Part shown: positions 44,127-52,491 of the stretch, one piece after another
Numbering within the stretch: position 1 is the stretch's first letter
Layout: each line of letters begins with the position of its first letter
Assembly: GCF_902804485.1 (NCBI RefSeq)
Contig: NZ_CADCST010000072.1
Location: forward strand, 1-64,000
DNA: 64,000 nucleotides
Source of the DNA: Flavobacterium collinsii
GTDB taxonomy: Bacteria > Bacteroidota > Bacteroidia > Flavobacteriales > Flavobacteriaceae
Direction of reading: 5' to 3'
Position numbers and translations under genes: made by a program
Notes under the pieces: generated by a model
Databases searched by the model: none
The model's input: the letters and a program-made list of their open reading frames with translations, nothing else
What the model was told of the DNA's origin: nothing

Positions 44127-45120
44127 CACTTGTTTGCTCCTCTAAAGGTTTAAATTCCCAGGCATCGTCAAAATAAGTGGAGCCTGTTCTTCCCAACATA
44201 TAAAAACCACGATTGTTGATCGCAAAACCTACAGCATCTGTTCGGCTGGCGCCTTCCATGGGTGTTTTTTCTGCCCATAAATCGGTAGTTGGATTATACT
44301 CCCAGATCGTTTTGATGTTTTCACCGCCTACAACATATCCTAAACCGTTCATTGTAAAACTTGAGGCATTTGAGCGAACAATAGCATAATCGTCATTGTA
44401 AGAGTTGTCATCATCGGTATCTTTATCGATGTCGCGTTTTCTGGTCCACACATCGGTTGCGGGATTAAATTCCCAAAAGTCTTCCTGATAAACACCGTTA
44501 TTACTTCCTGTTCCAAGATAAACTTTATCGGCAATTACAAAAGCAGTTGCGTTACGTCTTTTATTTCCGCTAAAACCATTTACAAGAGTCCAGGCATTGG
44601 TCTGGTCGTTGTATTGATAGAAATCTTTCAGATAATTTCCGTCATAACCAGTCCCAAAATAAGCTTTTCCACCGGCCTGAAAACCTACTGCTGCGTAACG
44701 GCCCGTTCCGGCGAAATCAGTTTTTTGAGTCCAGGTATTGTTGGTGGGATTGTACTGATAAAAGTCTTTTAATTTATTCGTTCCGTCATAGCCCAAACCA
44801 ATATAACCTTTTTGATTTAGAGCAAAAGCCGAGGCAGAACTTCTTCCGATGCCTGGGAAATCAGCTTTTTGTTCCCAGTAATCTCCGGTCGAATTGTAAG
44901 ACCATAAATCTTTTAAATAGACATCTCCGGTATAACCTGTTGTTACATAAGCATAATCGCCAATTACAAAACTAGTTGCACTGGATCTGGCAGGTCCGTC
45001 AAATGCGGACTTTTTAATCCAGTTTCCTATTAAATCTTCGTCGCTATCGTTGCTGCAGCCTATGAAAAAGAGGCTTGAAAACAACGCTGCGAATACTATT
45101 CCTTTTTTAAAATTATTCAT
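44116..45120 (-). CDS. Kelch-repeat lipoprotein
   Basis: 334 residues with a lipobox C22 (FFIGCSNDSDED). About six kelch blades of about 48 residues follow, each with an SAxAFxxxxxxYxGxGYxG...LKDFYQYNPxxNxW pattern, enough for a complete six-bladed propeller. An Asp-rich insert (RDIDKDTDDDNSYNDDYA, about 225-242) interrupts the fifth blade and could bind cations. It is a surface- or periplasm-facing ligand or scaffold protein, with no T9SS CTD. Second gene of the minus-strand operon, 16 bp after the barrel gene. Confidence 0.88.
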   Translation of the reverse strand: MNNFKKGIVFAALFSSLFFIGCSNDSDEDLIGNWIKKSAFDGPARSSATSFVIGDYAYVTTGYTGDVYLKDLWSYNSTGDYWEQKADFPGIGRSSASAFALNQKGYIGLGYDGTNKLKDFYQYNPTNNTWTQKTDFAGTGRYAAVGFQAGGKAYFGTGYDGNYLKDFYQYNDQTNAWTLVNGFSGNKRRNATAFVIADKVYLGTGSNNGVYQEDFWEFNPATDVWTRKRDIDKDTDDDNSYNDDYAIVRSNASSFTMNGLGYVVGGENIKTIWEYNPTTDLWAEKTPMEGASRTDAVGFAINNRGFYMLGRTGSTYFDDAWEFKPLEEQTSDDN

Positions 45121-45136
45121 AATGTATTAAGTTTAT

Positions 45137-45979
45137 TTAGTGTTTGTATTTGATGCCAATTCCCAAGACATATCCGTTACCAGGATTAAAATCGTAGACT
45201 TTATGATTGTCTCTGTCAATCAGGTTGTATTTTTTGTTAAAATCATATCCGGCTTTAAAATTGAGAAACCAGTTTTCGTCTACATTTCTTTCATATTCAA
45301 ATGCTGTAGTCATTTGTGATAAAGTAGTTTTTACAGCATTGTTAATCGATTGATTTGTGGCATTTAAATGATAAAAACTACCATTAAAACTATTGGTCAG
45401 TCTAAATTTGTTGCGGACAGTATTCGAGTAGGTAATCTTTGAATCCGGAAAACCAATTTGCAAACTGTTTTCATTGTTAAATGTATAGAGGAAAGACACT
45501 ATAGGTAAGAACTTAGCATTGCCCAGTGCAGTCGATCTCGCAATTCCAATCTTAAGGCTTGCTCGTGAATTGAACTGTTGACTCATTTCTAAACTTCCCA
45601 AAAGAGAAAGATCGCTCAGATCCGCATTACTTTGAAAATTTAGCGTTGGGGTAATCAAAAAATTCAAATTCATTGTATTTGAAAGATCATGTGAAATCTC
45701 AAATTTGTTTTGAATTTGATTGAATTGTTCTTCATCTTCTCTCGTTTTGTAACTCTCTAATTCATAATTCGCACTCAGATTCGAATATTCTAATGTGTTT
45801 GTTATTTTGGTTTTACCATCCAATTTATTGCTGTAGAAAATGTCAATACTGCTTTGGGTGAAATCAATTTTATTTGTTGGTTCCGTTTTTAAACTAAGGT
45901 TAATTTCAATTTGCTCCTGAGCTTTCATACTAAAAAACGAAATCAACAGAATCGAACTAATTAGGATTCTTATTTTCAT
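45137..45979 (-). CDS. Predicted outer membrane beta-barrel protein
   Basis: 280 residues with a signal peptide (LISSILLISFFSMKAQ). The mature chain alternates strands with aromatic ends (TQSSIDIFYSNKL, YELESYKTREDEEQ, ENSLQIGFPDSKITYSN) and ends VLGIGIKYKH, with a strand-forming terminus. I recognise no specific family. First gene of the operon that continues through the kelch lipoprotein, DUF4907 and sensor kinase. Probably the outer membrane component of that system. Confidence 0.7.
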   Translation of the reverse strand: MKIRILISSILLISFFSMKAQEQIEINLSLKTEPTNKIDFTQSSIDIFYSNKLDGKTKITNTLEYSNLSANYELESYKTREDEEQFNQIQNKFEISHDLSNTMNLNFLITPTLNFQSNADLSDLSLLGSLEMSQQFNSRASLKIGIARSTALGNAKFLPIVSFLYTFNNENSLQIGFPDSKITYSNTVRNKFRLTNSFNGSFYHLNATNQSINNAVKTTLSQMTTAFEYERNVDENWFLNFKAGYDFNKKYNLIDRDNHKVYDFNPGNGYVLGIGIKYKH

Positions 45980-45995
45980 TGTTTATTTATTGGTT

Positions 45996-46003
45996 CAAAA
46001 GTA
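45996..46003 (-). promoter_or_regulatory. Putative -7 element (TACTTTTG, minus strand) of the barrel-kelch operon
   Basis: TAnnTTTG on the minus strand, 16 bp before the barrel-gene ATG. Confidence 0.5.
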
Positions 46004-46187
46004 GGAGGCTAATAGTTTTAAAAAAAAGAAGATATATGTATGGCTATTTTTGATAGACTAAACAGCCGTTTTTACGGCTGAATAGGGTATTGACTGGTGA
46101 TTGATCTGTTATAGATGATTTATGGCTGTTTATAGTGCAAAAAAGCAGGACTGTATATGTTATGATGCAGCGCGAAAGAGGGGCGTT

Positions 46188-46195
46188 TATATTTG
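46188..46195 (+). promoter_or_regulatory. Putative -7 element (TATATTTG) of the DUF4270 operon
   Basis: TAnnTTTG match 16 bp before the DUF4270 ATG. The 232-bp divergent region to the minus-strand operon holds both promoters. Confidence 0.5.
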
Positions 46196-46211
46196 TTCAA
46201 AAAATTAGATT

Positions 46212-47540
46212 ATGCACAAGTATATATTGATGTTGTTTTTAGCGATCGGCCTGTTTTCATGCGGAACCGATTCGGATGCAGGCGAGTTTGTGGTTGGATC
46301 CGATTATCTGGCTGTAGGTAATAAGGTTATTTTGATTGATACCATGAGTGTAGAGGTGTCAACAATAAACTTTGACTCTTTGGTTACTTCCAATCAAAAG
46401 CGGATTTTGGTTGGGAATTATGAAGACCCGATTTATGGAAAAGTAAAATCGAACAGTTATTTTCAACTGGCTTCAGATTCTTATACTTTAAAAAATGACG
46501 GATCTGATACGGAAACTACCAACTATGTTTTTGATTCCATTTCGATGATTCTTAAATACGATAAGTACTATTATGGGGATACCACCAGAGTGCAAACATT
46601 TCATATTCATCGACTGATTCAGAAAGTAAAACCCAATACTGAGAATTACAATTTTTATAACAATTCGGTTTTAAGTTATAGTGATGAAAGTCTGGGCGCT
46701 ATTTCATTCAAACCCAGACCAGTTGAGAAGGATTCTGTTAATATTAAGATGAGCAGTGCTTTTGGAGCCGCACTTTTTCAGAAACTCAAGAAGAGAGAAA
46801 TCACAGATTTTGATAGTTTTAATGAATATTTAAAAGGGCTAGTTCTTGTTCCGTCTACTTCAAATTCAGGAAGTGTTATTGGCTTTCATGTGGCGACGAG
46901 TAAAGTGCGGCTGTATTATTCAAAATATCAGGCAAATACTGAGGAAATTCCGTACATCATTGATTTTGAAATTTCAGATGCACAAAAGCAATTTAATTCT
47001 ATTTCTTCGGATAAAACCGGGACAATAATTCAAAATTTGCCGGCCTCGAATAGTAAATTATCAAGTTCATTGACCAATCGACAGGGGTTTATTCAAGCTG
47101 GTACCGGAGTCGCTTGTAGGATTGATTTTCCAAACATTAAACAATTGAAGAATATTTCGGCTAATGGGGCAATTGTTGATGCGCAATTGGTTCTAAAAGC
47201 GGTTAACAATACCTACTCAGAAAAATACCCACTGGCAGATTCTTTAAAAATTTATGTAAGCGACAACTTAAACCGAATTAGTACTTCATTGGTCAATTCA
47301 GCCGGAACTGCAGTATTTGGTCTTTTGAATAAGAAGAGTGATGAGTTTAATGAAAATGTTGGTTATTCGATTCCGATTGGTTATTTCCTGCAGAAAGAAA
47401 TGTTGAAACAATCTAATATCAGGTCCTCTCTTATTCTCACCTTACCCGGAATTTCCAAAACAGTGAATCGGATTGTTTTAGGTGATCAAAAACATTTGAA
47501 CAATAAACTTCAGCTTAAAATTTATTACATCTCTTATTAA
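46212..47540 (+). CDS. DUF4270 family lipoprotein
   Basis: 442 residues with a lipobox C17 (GLFSCGTDSD). The start of the mature protein (GEFVVGSDYLAVGNKVILIDTMSVEVSTINFDSL) and the late LVLKAVNNTYSEKYPLADSLKIYVSD segment fit DUF4270, a Bacteroidota-specific exported family of unknown function. No CTD is present. The downstream barrel gene starts at the very next base after its stop, so the two are translationally coupled. Confidence 0.82.
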   Translation: MHKYILMLFLAIGLFSCGTDSDAGEFVVGSDYLAVGNKVILIDTMSVEVSTINFDSLVTSNQKRILVGNYEDPIYGKVKSNSYFQLASDSYTLKNDGSDTETTNYVFDSISMILKYDKYYYGDTTRVQTFHIHRLIQKVKPNTENYNFYNNSVLSYSDESLGAISFKPRPVEKDSVNIKMSSAFGAALFQKLKKREITDFDSFNEYLKGLVLVPSTSNSGSVIGFHVATSKVRLYYSKYQANTEEIPYIIDFEISDAQKQFNSISSDKTGTIIQNLPASNSKLSSSLTNRQGFIQAGTGVACRIDFPNIKQLKNISANGAIVDAQLVLKAVNNTYSEKYPLADSLKIYVSDNLNRISTSLVNSAGTAVFGLLNKKSDEFNENVGYSIPIGYFLQKEMLKQSNIRSSLILTLPGISKTVNRIVLGDQKHLNNKLQLKIYYISY

Positions 47541-48776
47541 ATGAAAACTAAAATTATCTGTTTAAGCTGTCTCATTTTGATGTCGCTTACTTCGTTTTCT
47601 CAAAGTATTTCAAGTTCTCCTTATTCGTTATATGGTCTAGGAAGTGTGTATGACTCCGATTTTGGAGATATTCCGTCTATTGGATCTTCGGGAATTGCTT
47701 TACCGTCTGCTACTTTTATCAATAATCTAAATCCAGCTTCCTTAGGGTATCTGCCACAGTACCATTTTATGTTTGATATTGGAGGAAAAGCCATTTCGAC
47801 CACTTATCAAGGCAGTTCACGAAGCGAAAGTCGTAATAATTTTCAATTTTCACATTTGGCGTTTGCTTTTCCGGTAACTAAAAATTCAGGATTTACTATC
47901 GCGATACGTCCATACTCGAGTGCGGCTTTTAAAATTTCGAACTTAAAATTACCAATAGGAAACAGTCAGGATTTTTATTATTTAACTGCGGCAGGTTCCG
48001 GCGGATTAAATAATTTAGATTTGTCTTATGGCTACCGATTCGGTAAGAAATTATCCGTTGGAGCTTCGGCATCTGTGCTGTTTGGAAATACAACCGACAA
48101 CAGAAGTTTTTTAATCATGAATTCCGTCACAAGCATTCAAAAAAAAACAAATTACAATGGTCTGCGTGCAACATTAGGTGCTCAGTACCAAATTGATTCT
48201 ACTTTTACCGTTGCAACAACTTTTAAAGTGCCAAGCCAGATAAAGGCGTCCAAAGTACAAACCGTTCAGACCATTGCCGATGATGTAGTGACAACAATAG
48301 AGTCTAATGTAGTTTCGGATACAGATGATTATTATATGCCTTTAGAAATGGGTATCGGAATCAGTAAGCGTTTTAGGAGCAATTTAAACATGACGCTGGA
48401 TTATGAAAAAAGCCTGTGGGGTAATACCAATCAATCGGAATTGTACGGTAATTTTGTAAACCAGGATCGATTTGCTTTGGGATTTACCTACAGTGGGAGA
48501 AAAAATATCCGTAAATACTGGGATAGGGTTCAGTATGCTGCGGGAGCAAACTTTGATACCGGTTATCTGGAAATCGACGGAAAAAGAATCAACAATGCCG
48601 CAATTTCGATAGGGCTTACTTTACCCATCGAAAATACAAATTCATCTTTAAATATTTCTTATTCGTACGGACAAAGGGGAAGGATTTCGGATAATCTAAT
48701 CAAAGAAAACTATCATAAAATATCTCTTAATTTATCTTTGGACGGAATTTGGTTCGTCAAACGAAAATTTGAATAA
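47541..48776 (+). CDS. PorV/FadL-like outer membrane beta-barrel protein
   Basis: 411 residues with a signal peptide (LSCLILMSLTSFSQ). The N-terminal SPYSLYGLGSVYDSDFG and IGSSGIALPSATFINNLNPASLGYL segments are like those of the FadL/PorV group, in which the N-terminus plugs the barrel (NNLNPASL). Strand-rich up to ISLNLSLDGIWFVKRKFE. A transport or surface-attachment shuttle role is possible. It is coupled to the DUF4270 lipoprotein and convergent with murI, 4 bp apart. Confidence 0.78.
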   Translation: MKTKIICLSCLILMSLTSFSQSISSSPYSLYGLGSVYDSDFGDIPSIGSSGIALPSATFINNLNPASLGYLPQYHFMFDIGGKAISTTYQGSSRSESRNNFQFSHLAFAFPVTKNSGFTIAIRPYSSAAFKISNLKLPIGNSQDFYYLTAAGSGGLNNLDLSYGYRFGKKLSVGASASVLFGNTTDNRSFLIMNSVTSIQKKTNYNGLRATLGAQYQIDSTFTVATTFKVPSQIKASKVQTVQTIADDVVTTIESNVVSDTDDYYMPLEMGIGISKRFRSNLNMTLDYEKSLWGNTNQSELYGNFVNQDRFALGFTYSGRKNIRKYWDRVQYAAGANFDTGYLEIDGKRINNAAISIGLTLPIENTNSSLNISYSYGQRGRISDNLIKENYHKISLNLSLDGIWFVKRKFE

Positions 48777-48780
48777 GGCT

Positions 48781-49557
48781 TTAAAAATCCTTTTCGATCA
48801 CGGGATATTTGTATTCTAAAATCGATTTTAAAACTTCAGGATTTGAATTGACGTAAAATACAGGTTCACTTTTTGGGTTGGTGGTAAAACCAACTGTCTC
48901 ACGCAGGATATTTTGCGTTTGTCTTGCAACAGCTTCTCCCGAATCAATGATGCGGATGTGTTCAGGAAGAATTTTTTTGATTTGCGGAATCAAATAGGGA
49001 TAATGACTGCAGCCCAGAACAAGATAATCGATATTGGCATCAATCATAGGTTGTAGGTAGGATTCCAGTAATTGAGTCATTTCCGGAGAATATAAGTTCC
49101 CGTCTTCAATAAGCTGAACGAGTCCGTAGCCCACTTGCTCAATAATAGTAGTATGTTGGAACATTTCGGCAGTTTTATTAAACAATTCACTGTTTAAGGT
49201 TCCTTTGGTCGCTAATATTCCGATGACCTGTGTTTTCGAATTGGTGGCAGCCGGTTTAATAGCCGGTTCAATTCCGATAAAGGGAATATCATAATCAGCG
49301 CGAAGCTCACGAATTGCATTGGTTGTTGCCGTATTACAGGCTACAACAATTAGTTTACAGTTTTGTTCCAGTAAAAAATCAACATTTTTTTTACTTAAAG
49401 CAACAATCTCTTCTTTTGTTCTTTGACCGTAAGGAGCATTTTTACTGTCGGCTAAATAAATGGTCTTTTCGTTTGGAAGTAACTCATGAATGGCGTTCCA
49501 GATGGAAGTTCCTCCAATACCAGAATCAAAAACGCCTATAGGATTGTTGTTTGTCAT
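48781..49557 (-). CDS. murI: Glutamate racemase
   Basis: 258 residues. The catalytic cysteine pair is C74 (VVACNTATTN) and C183 (LGCSHYPYLIP), with FDSGIGGTSIW and DSKNAPYGQRT around the active site. It makes D-glutamate for peptidoglycan. The -7 element (49562-49569, minus) ends only 4 bases before the ATG, so the mRNA may be leaderless or nearly so. It lies next to the bam/ompH operon, separated from it by the hairpin-repeat array. Confidence 0.96.
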   Translation of the reverse strand: MTNNNPIGVFDSGIGGTSIWNAIHELLPNEKTIYLADSKNAPYGQRTKEEIVALSKKNVDFLLEQNCKLIVVACNTATTNAIRELRADYDIPFIGIEPAIKPAATNSKTQVIGILATKGTLNSELFNKTAEMFQHTTIIEQVGYGLVQLIEDGNLYSPEMTQLLESYLQPMIDANIDYLVLGCSHYPYLIPQIKKILPEHIRIIDSGEAVARQTQNILRETVGFTTNPKSEPVFYVNSNPEVLKSILEYKYPVIEKDF

Positions 49558-49561
49558 AGTA

Positions 49562-49569
49562 CAAATTTA
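49562..49569 (-). promoter_or_regulatory. Putative -7 element (TAAATTTG, minus strand) of murI
   Basis: TAnnTTTG on the minus strand only 4 bases from the murI ATG, which implies a leaderless or nearly leaderless transcript. Confidence 0.5.
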
Positions 49570-49700
49570 ATGTTTTTTGAAATAAATGCGGATGTCAATT
49601 AAAAGGAAATCTTAGGATGTTTTGTTTTTTTACTCGCAAAGACACCAAGACGCAAAATTTGTTTTTTGTGGTAGTGCTGATGAGGTTTTTACTGCGGTAT

Positions 49701-50731
49701 GGTTTAGTCCCTATGGGACATCTTTGTTTTGTTTGAGTTTTTTGGTTACCGATATTTGACTCCTAAAGGAGTAGAGTATGGGATATATCTCGGAGAGATT
49801 ACATGTTTGTGAACAAGTCTGTCTAATGTGGGGGTTCTGAAGGGATTAGATTGGGTTTGCCTTACTACATTTTCTTGTAGTATGGTTTAGTTGCTATGGG
49901 ACATTTTTGTTTTTTGAGTTACCGATATTTGACTCCTAAAGGAGTAGAGTATGAAGGGGGATATATCGGAGAGATTACATGTTTGTGAACAAGTCTGTCT
50001 AATATGGATGTTCTGAAGGGCTTAGATTGGGTTTGCCTTACTACATTTTCTTGTAGTATGTTTAGTCCCTATGGGACATTTTTGTTTTTTGAGTTACCGA
50101 TATTTGACTCCTAAAGGAGTAGAGTATGGGATATATATCGGAGAGATTACATGTTTGTGAACAAGTCTGTCTAATATGGATGTTCTGAAGGGATTAGATT
50201 TGGTTTGCCTTGCTACATTTTCTTGTAGTAAGGTTTAGTTCCTATGGGACATTTTTGTTTTTTGAGTTTTTTGGTTACCGATATTTGACTCCTAAAGGAG
50301 TAGGGTATGGGATATATCTTGGAGAGATTACATGTTTGTGAACAAGTCTGTCTAATATGGATGTTCTGAAGGGATTAGATTGGGTTTGCCTTACTACATT
50401 TTCTTGTAGTATGGTTTAGTCCCTATGGGGCATTTTTGTTTTTTGGTTACCGATATTTGACTCCTAAAGGAGTAGAGTATGGGATATATCTCGGAGAGAT
50501 TACATGTTCTTAAACAAGTCTGTCTAATGTGGATGTTCTGAAGGGATTAGATTGGGTTTGCCTTGCTACATTTTCTTGTAGTAAGGTTTAGTTCCTATGG
50601 GACATTTTTGTTTTTTGGTTACCGATATTTGACTCCTAAAAGAGTAGAGTATAGGGGGTATCTCGGAGAGATTATATGTTGGTGGCCAGGGATTATAGTC
50701 TACTTGCACAAATGTCCCGTAGGGACTAAAC
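49701..50731. repeat. Tandem array of six about 175-bp hairpin-rich units
   Basis: Units start at 49701, 49884, 50060, 50232, 50413 and 50585 (lengths 183, 176, 172, 181, 172 and a final partial). Each unit has the same order of short hairpins: GTCCCTATGGGAC, ACTCCTAAAGGAGT, ATCTCGGAGAGAT and CTACATTTTCTTGTAG. Between the hairpins is CATGTTTGTGAACAAGTCTG. Units differ by scattered substitutions and small indels, and some lack the ttttttgg segment. The array ends with an inverted copy of the first hairpin. There is no transposase in or near it. The design parallels REP elements. Confidence 0.9.
50711..50731 (-). repeat. Inverted terminal copy closing the array
   Basis: ATGTCCCGTAGGGACTAAAC (50712-50731) is the reverse complement of the array start GTTTAGTCCCTATGGGACAT at 49702-49721 except for one loop base. 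The array is thus bracketed by inverted repeats. Confidence 0.85.
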
Positions 50732-50854
50732 TTTTGTTCGTTTTTGTGCCGTAAGATACATTATGAAGGATGGTAGTTTTTTCGGCTTAATATAGCTCAC
50801 TGTGTAAAACGTGCCTAGATCTGCAGGTTTTTTACGGTTGGAGTAGATTGTATA

Positions 50855-50893
50855 AAAAAACGGTCCGTACTTTAAGTGTACGGACCGTTTTTT
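50855..50893. terminator. Strong bidirectional terminator after the OmpH operon
   Basis: Perfect 16-bp stem AAAAAACGGTCCGTAC / GTACGGACCGTTTTTT with a 7-base loop, 19 bp downstream of the last OmpH gene's stop. It functions in either direction. Confidence 0.95.
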
Positions 50894-50911
50894 ATGTAAA
50901 GAATTCGTTTA

Positions 50912-51415
50912 TTAGAATCCTAAATCTTTTTTTACATCAGCAGTGATGTTTGGACCATCAGCTAATAATAAAGTAGAACCGTCTAATACGTATTGGAAAC
51001 CTTTTGCTTTTCCAACTTTTTGGATAGAAGCTCTTACTTTTTCCATTAATGGTTTTACGATGTCAGTTTCTTTTTGTTGTAATTCTTTTTGAGCGTTGTC
51101 TCTGTAGTCAACAATTCTTTTTTGCATGTCCTGAACTTCTTTAGAACGTTCTCCGTTTACAGCGTCAGTTACAGTTGCAGCTTCTCCTTCGTATTTTTTG
51201 ATTTTTACTTGATATTCGTCAACCATTTTTTTGTATTCAGCATCATATGTACCACTTAATTTTTGTAGTTGATTTTGAGCATCTAGCATTGCAGGCATTT
51301 TCGACATAATCTCGCTAACATCAACGTGAGCTACCTTAGCTTGCGCATTCATTGTGTTACTTGCTCCTAAAACTAGTATTGCAGCAATTAGTAAAGTTTT
51401 GATTTGTTTCATCAT
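50912..51415 (-). CDS. OmpH/Skp family periplasmic chaperone (short)
   Basis: 167 residues with a signal peptide (TLLIAAILVLGASNTMNAQA). The typical Skp region starts AKVAHVDVSEIMSKMPAMLDAQNQLQKL, then a long coiled-coil arm rich in Lys/Glu/Gln (residues about 45-125), and a C-terminal strand. Skp trimers hold unfolded outer membrane proteins in the periplasm for delivery to BamA, which is encoded two genes upstream. Last gene of the uppS-bamA-ompH-ompH run. Confidence 0.93.
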   Translation of the reverse strand: MMKQIKTLLIAAILVLGASNTMNAQAKVAHVDVSEIMSKMPAMLDAQNQLQKLSGTYDAEYKKMVDEYQVKIKKYEGEAATVTDAVNGERSKEVQDMQKRIVDYRDNAQKELQQKETDIVKPLMEKVRASIQKVGKAKGFQYVLDGSTLLLADGPNITADVKKDLGF

Positions 51416-51430
51416 TTTTAAAAATATTAA

Positions 51431-52447
51431 TTAATTATTGGTCGTATTTGATTTTTGCATTTCGGCTTCTTTTGCTTTTTTGGCCGCTTCTCTTTCTTCT
51501 AAAATTTTCTTTCTTCTGTCTTCTAATTCTTTTTTACGTTGTTCGTAAAGTTTTTGTCTTTCTTCAGCTTTATTCACTGCCGGTTGAGCCGGTGTTGTTC
51601 CTTCAGTTGGTGTGACAGTGGTAGTAGCAGGTTTAGCTGTTGTACCTTCTGTTTTGACTGGTTCTGTTTTCGCAGGTTCAGAAACCGTGCCATTTTTTTT
51701 GGCATCTCTTTCAGCTGCTAATGCTTTTCTCCTGTCATCGTATTCTTTTTTCTTGGCTTCCTGCTCAAGTCTTCTGTCTTCAAGCAATTTTAATCTGGCA
51801 GCTTTTTTATCATCCAACGTTTTTTGGCGGTTAGCCATCTCTGGATTCTCATCAATTGCGTTTTCCAGTTTTTCTTTAGTTTCCTGATCTTTCAATTGTT
51901 TTTTAGACAGCTGTTCGCGTTTTTCAGTTCGGTTCAAAATACGAATAACCTGATCGCTAATGTCGTACTTTTTATTGCTAAAGAGCATTGTTAAATCAGA
52001 TGATTTGTCAAATATAAAATCGTAATTTTTTGCTTCGGCAATATCCTGCACGGCTGTAAAAACCTGATCTTGTATAGGCTTTGCTAATCCTGCTTTCTGA
52101 TGCATTAAATTACCGTCAGAACCAAATTGCTTTTGCTGGTAATCCATCATTTCAGTTTCGAGAAATTTAATCTCTGTTTCTTTTTCGTCAATAAGCTCTT
52201 TTGTCAGTAAAGCTCTTTCGGCTTTAAGACTTTCTTTAAGATTATTGATGTCTATTTTTTTTGTTTCTATTTCTTGTTTCCACTTTTGAGCCTTTAGCTC
52301 TAATTGTGCTTTTGCTTCTTTGTAATCAGAAACATTTTCCAAAATATACTCCATATCGATGTAGCCAATCCTTGTCGTTCTTGTTTGAGCCTGACTTGTA
52401 TTTGCTACAATCAGGGCTAAAAATATAAATAAAAATTGTTTTCTCAT
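51431..52447 (-). CDS. OmpH/Skp family protein with long charged C-terminal extension
   Basis: 338 residues, about twice the usual Skp length. Signal peptide (FIFLALIVANTSQAQ), then an OmpH domain about 22-175 (IGYIDMEYILENVSDYKEAKAQLE ... KNYDFIFDKSSDLTMLFSNKKYDISDQVI). Then an Arg/Lys/Glu-rich predicted coiled coil (190-255), a Thr/Pro/Ala-rich linker (about 258-295) and a second charged helix to the end. The extension may reach across the periplasm. Tandem ompH genes after bamA are common in Bacteroidota; the long tail is the variable part. Confidence 0.88.
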   Translation of the reverse strand: MRKQFLFIFLALIVANTSQAQTRTTRIGYIDMEYILENVSDYKEAKAQLELKAQKWKQEIETKKIDINNLKESLKAERALLTKELIDEKETEIKFLETEMMDYQQKQFGSDGNLMHQKAGLAKPIQDQVFTAVQDIAEAKNYDFIFDKSSDLTMLFSNKKYDISDQVIRILNRTEKREQLSKKQLKDQETKEKLENAIDENPEMANRQKTLDDKKAARLKLLEDRRLEQEAKKKEYDDRRKALAAERDAKKNGTVSEPAKTEPVKTEGTTAKPATTTVTPTEGTTPAQPAVNKAEERQKLYEQRKKELEDRRKKILEEREAAKKAKEAEMQKSNTTNN

Positions 52448-52491
52448 AACATTACTTTATTTGAAAATTTTTAACCAACTATTGTTTTTTT

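Noticed and set aside
49701..50731. CRISPR array
   Set aside because: The units are about 175 bp with internal hairpins and no variable spacers. There is no short identical repeat with spacers of even size, and no cas gene.
50563..50754. 63-residue plus-strand open frame over the repeat array
   Set aside because: It is a translation of repeat DNA (the GYRYLTPK-type string comes from the hairpin units). It recurs partially in other units, and no start signal fits.
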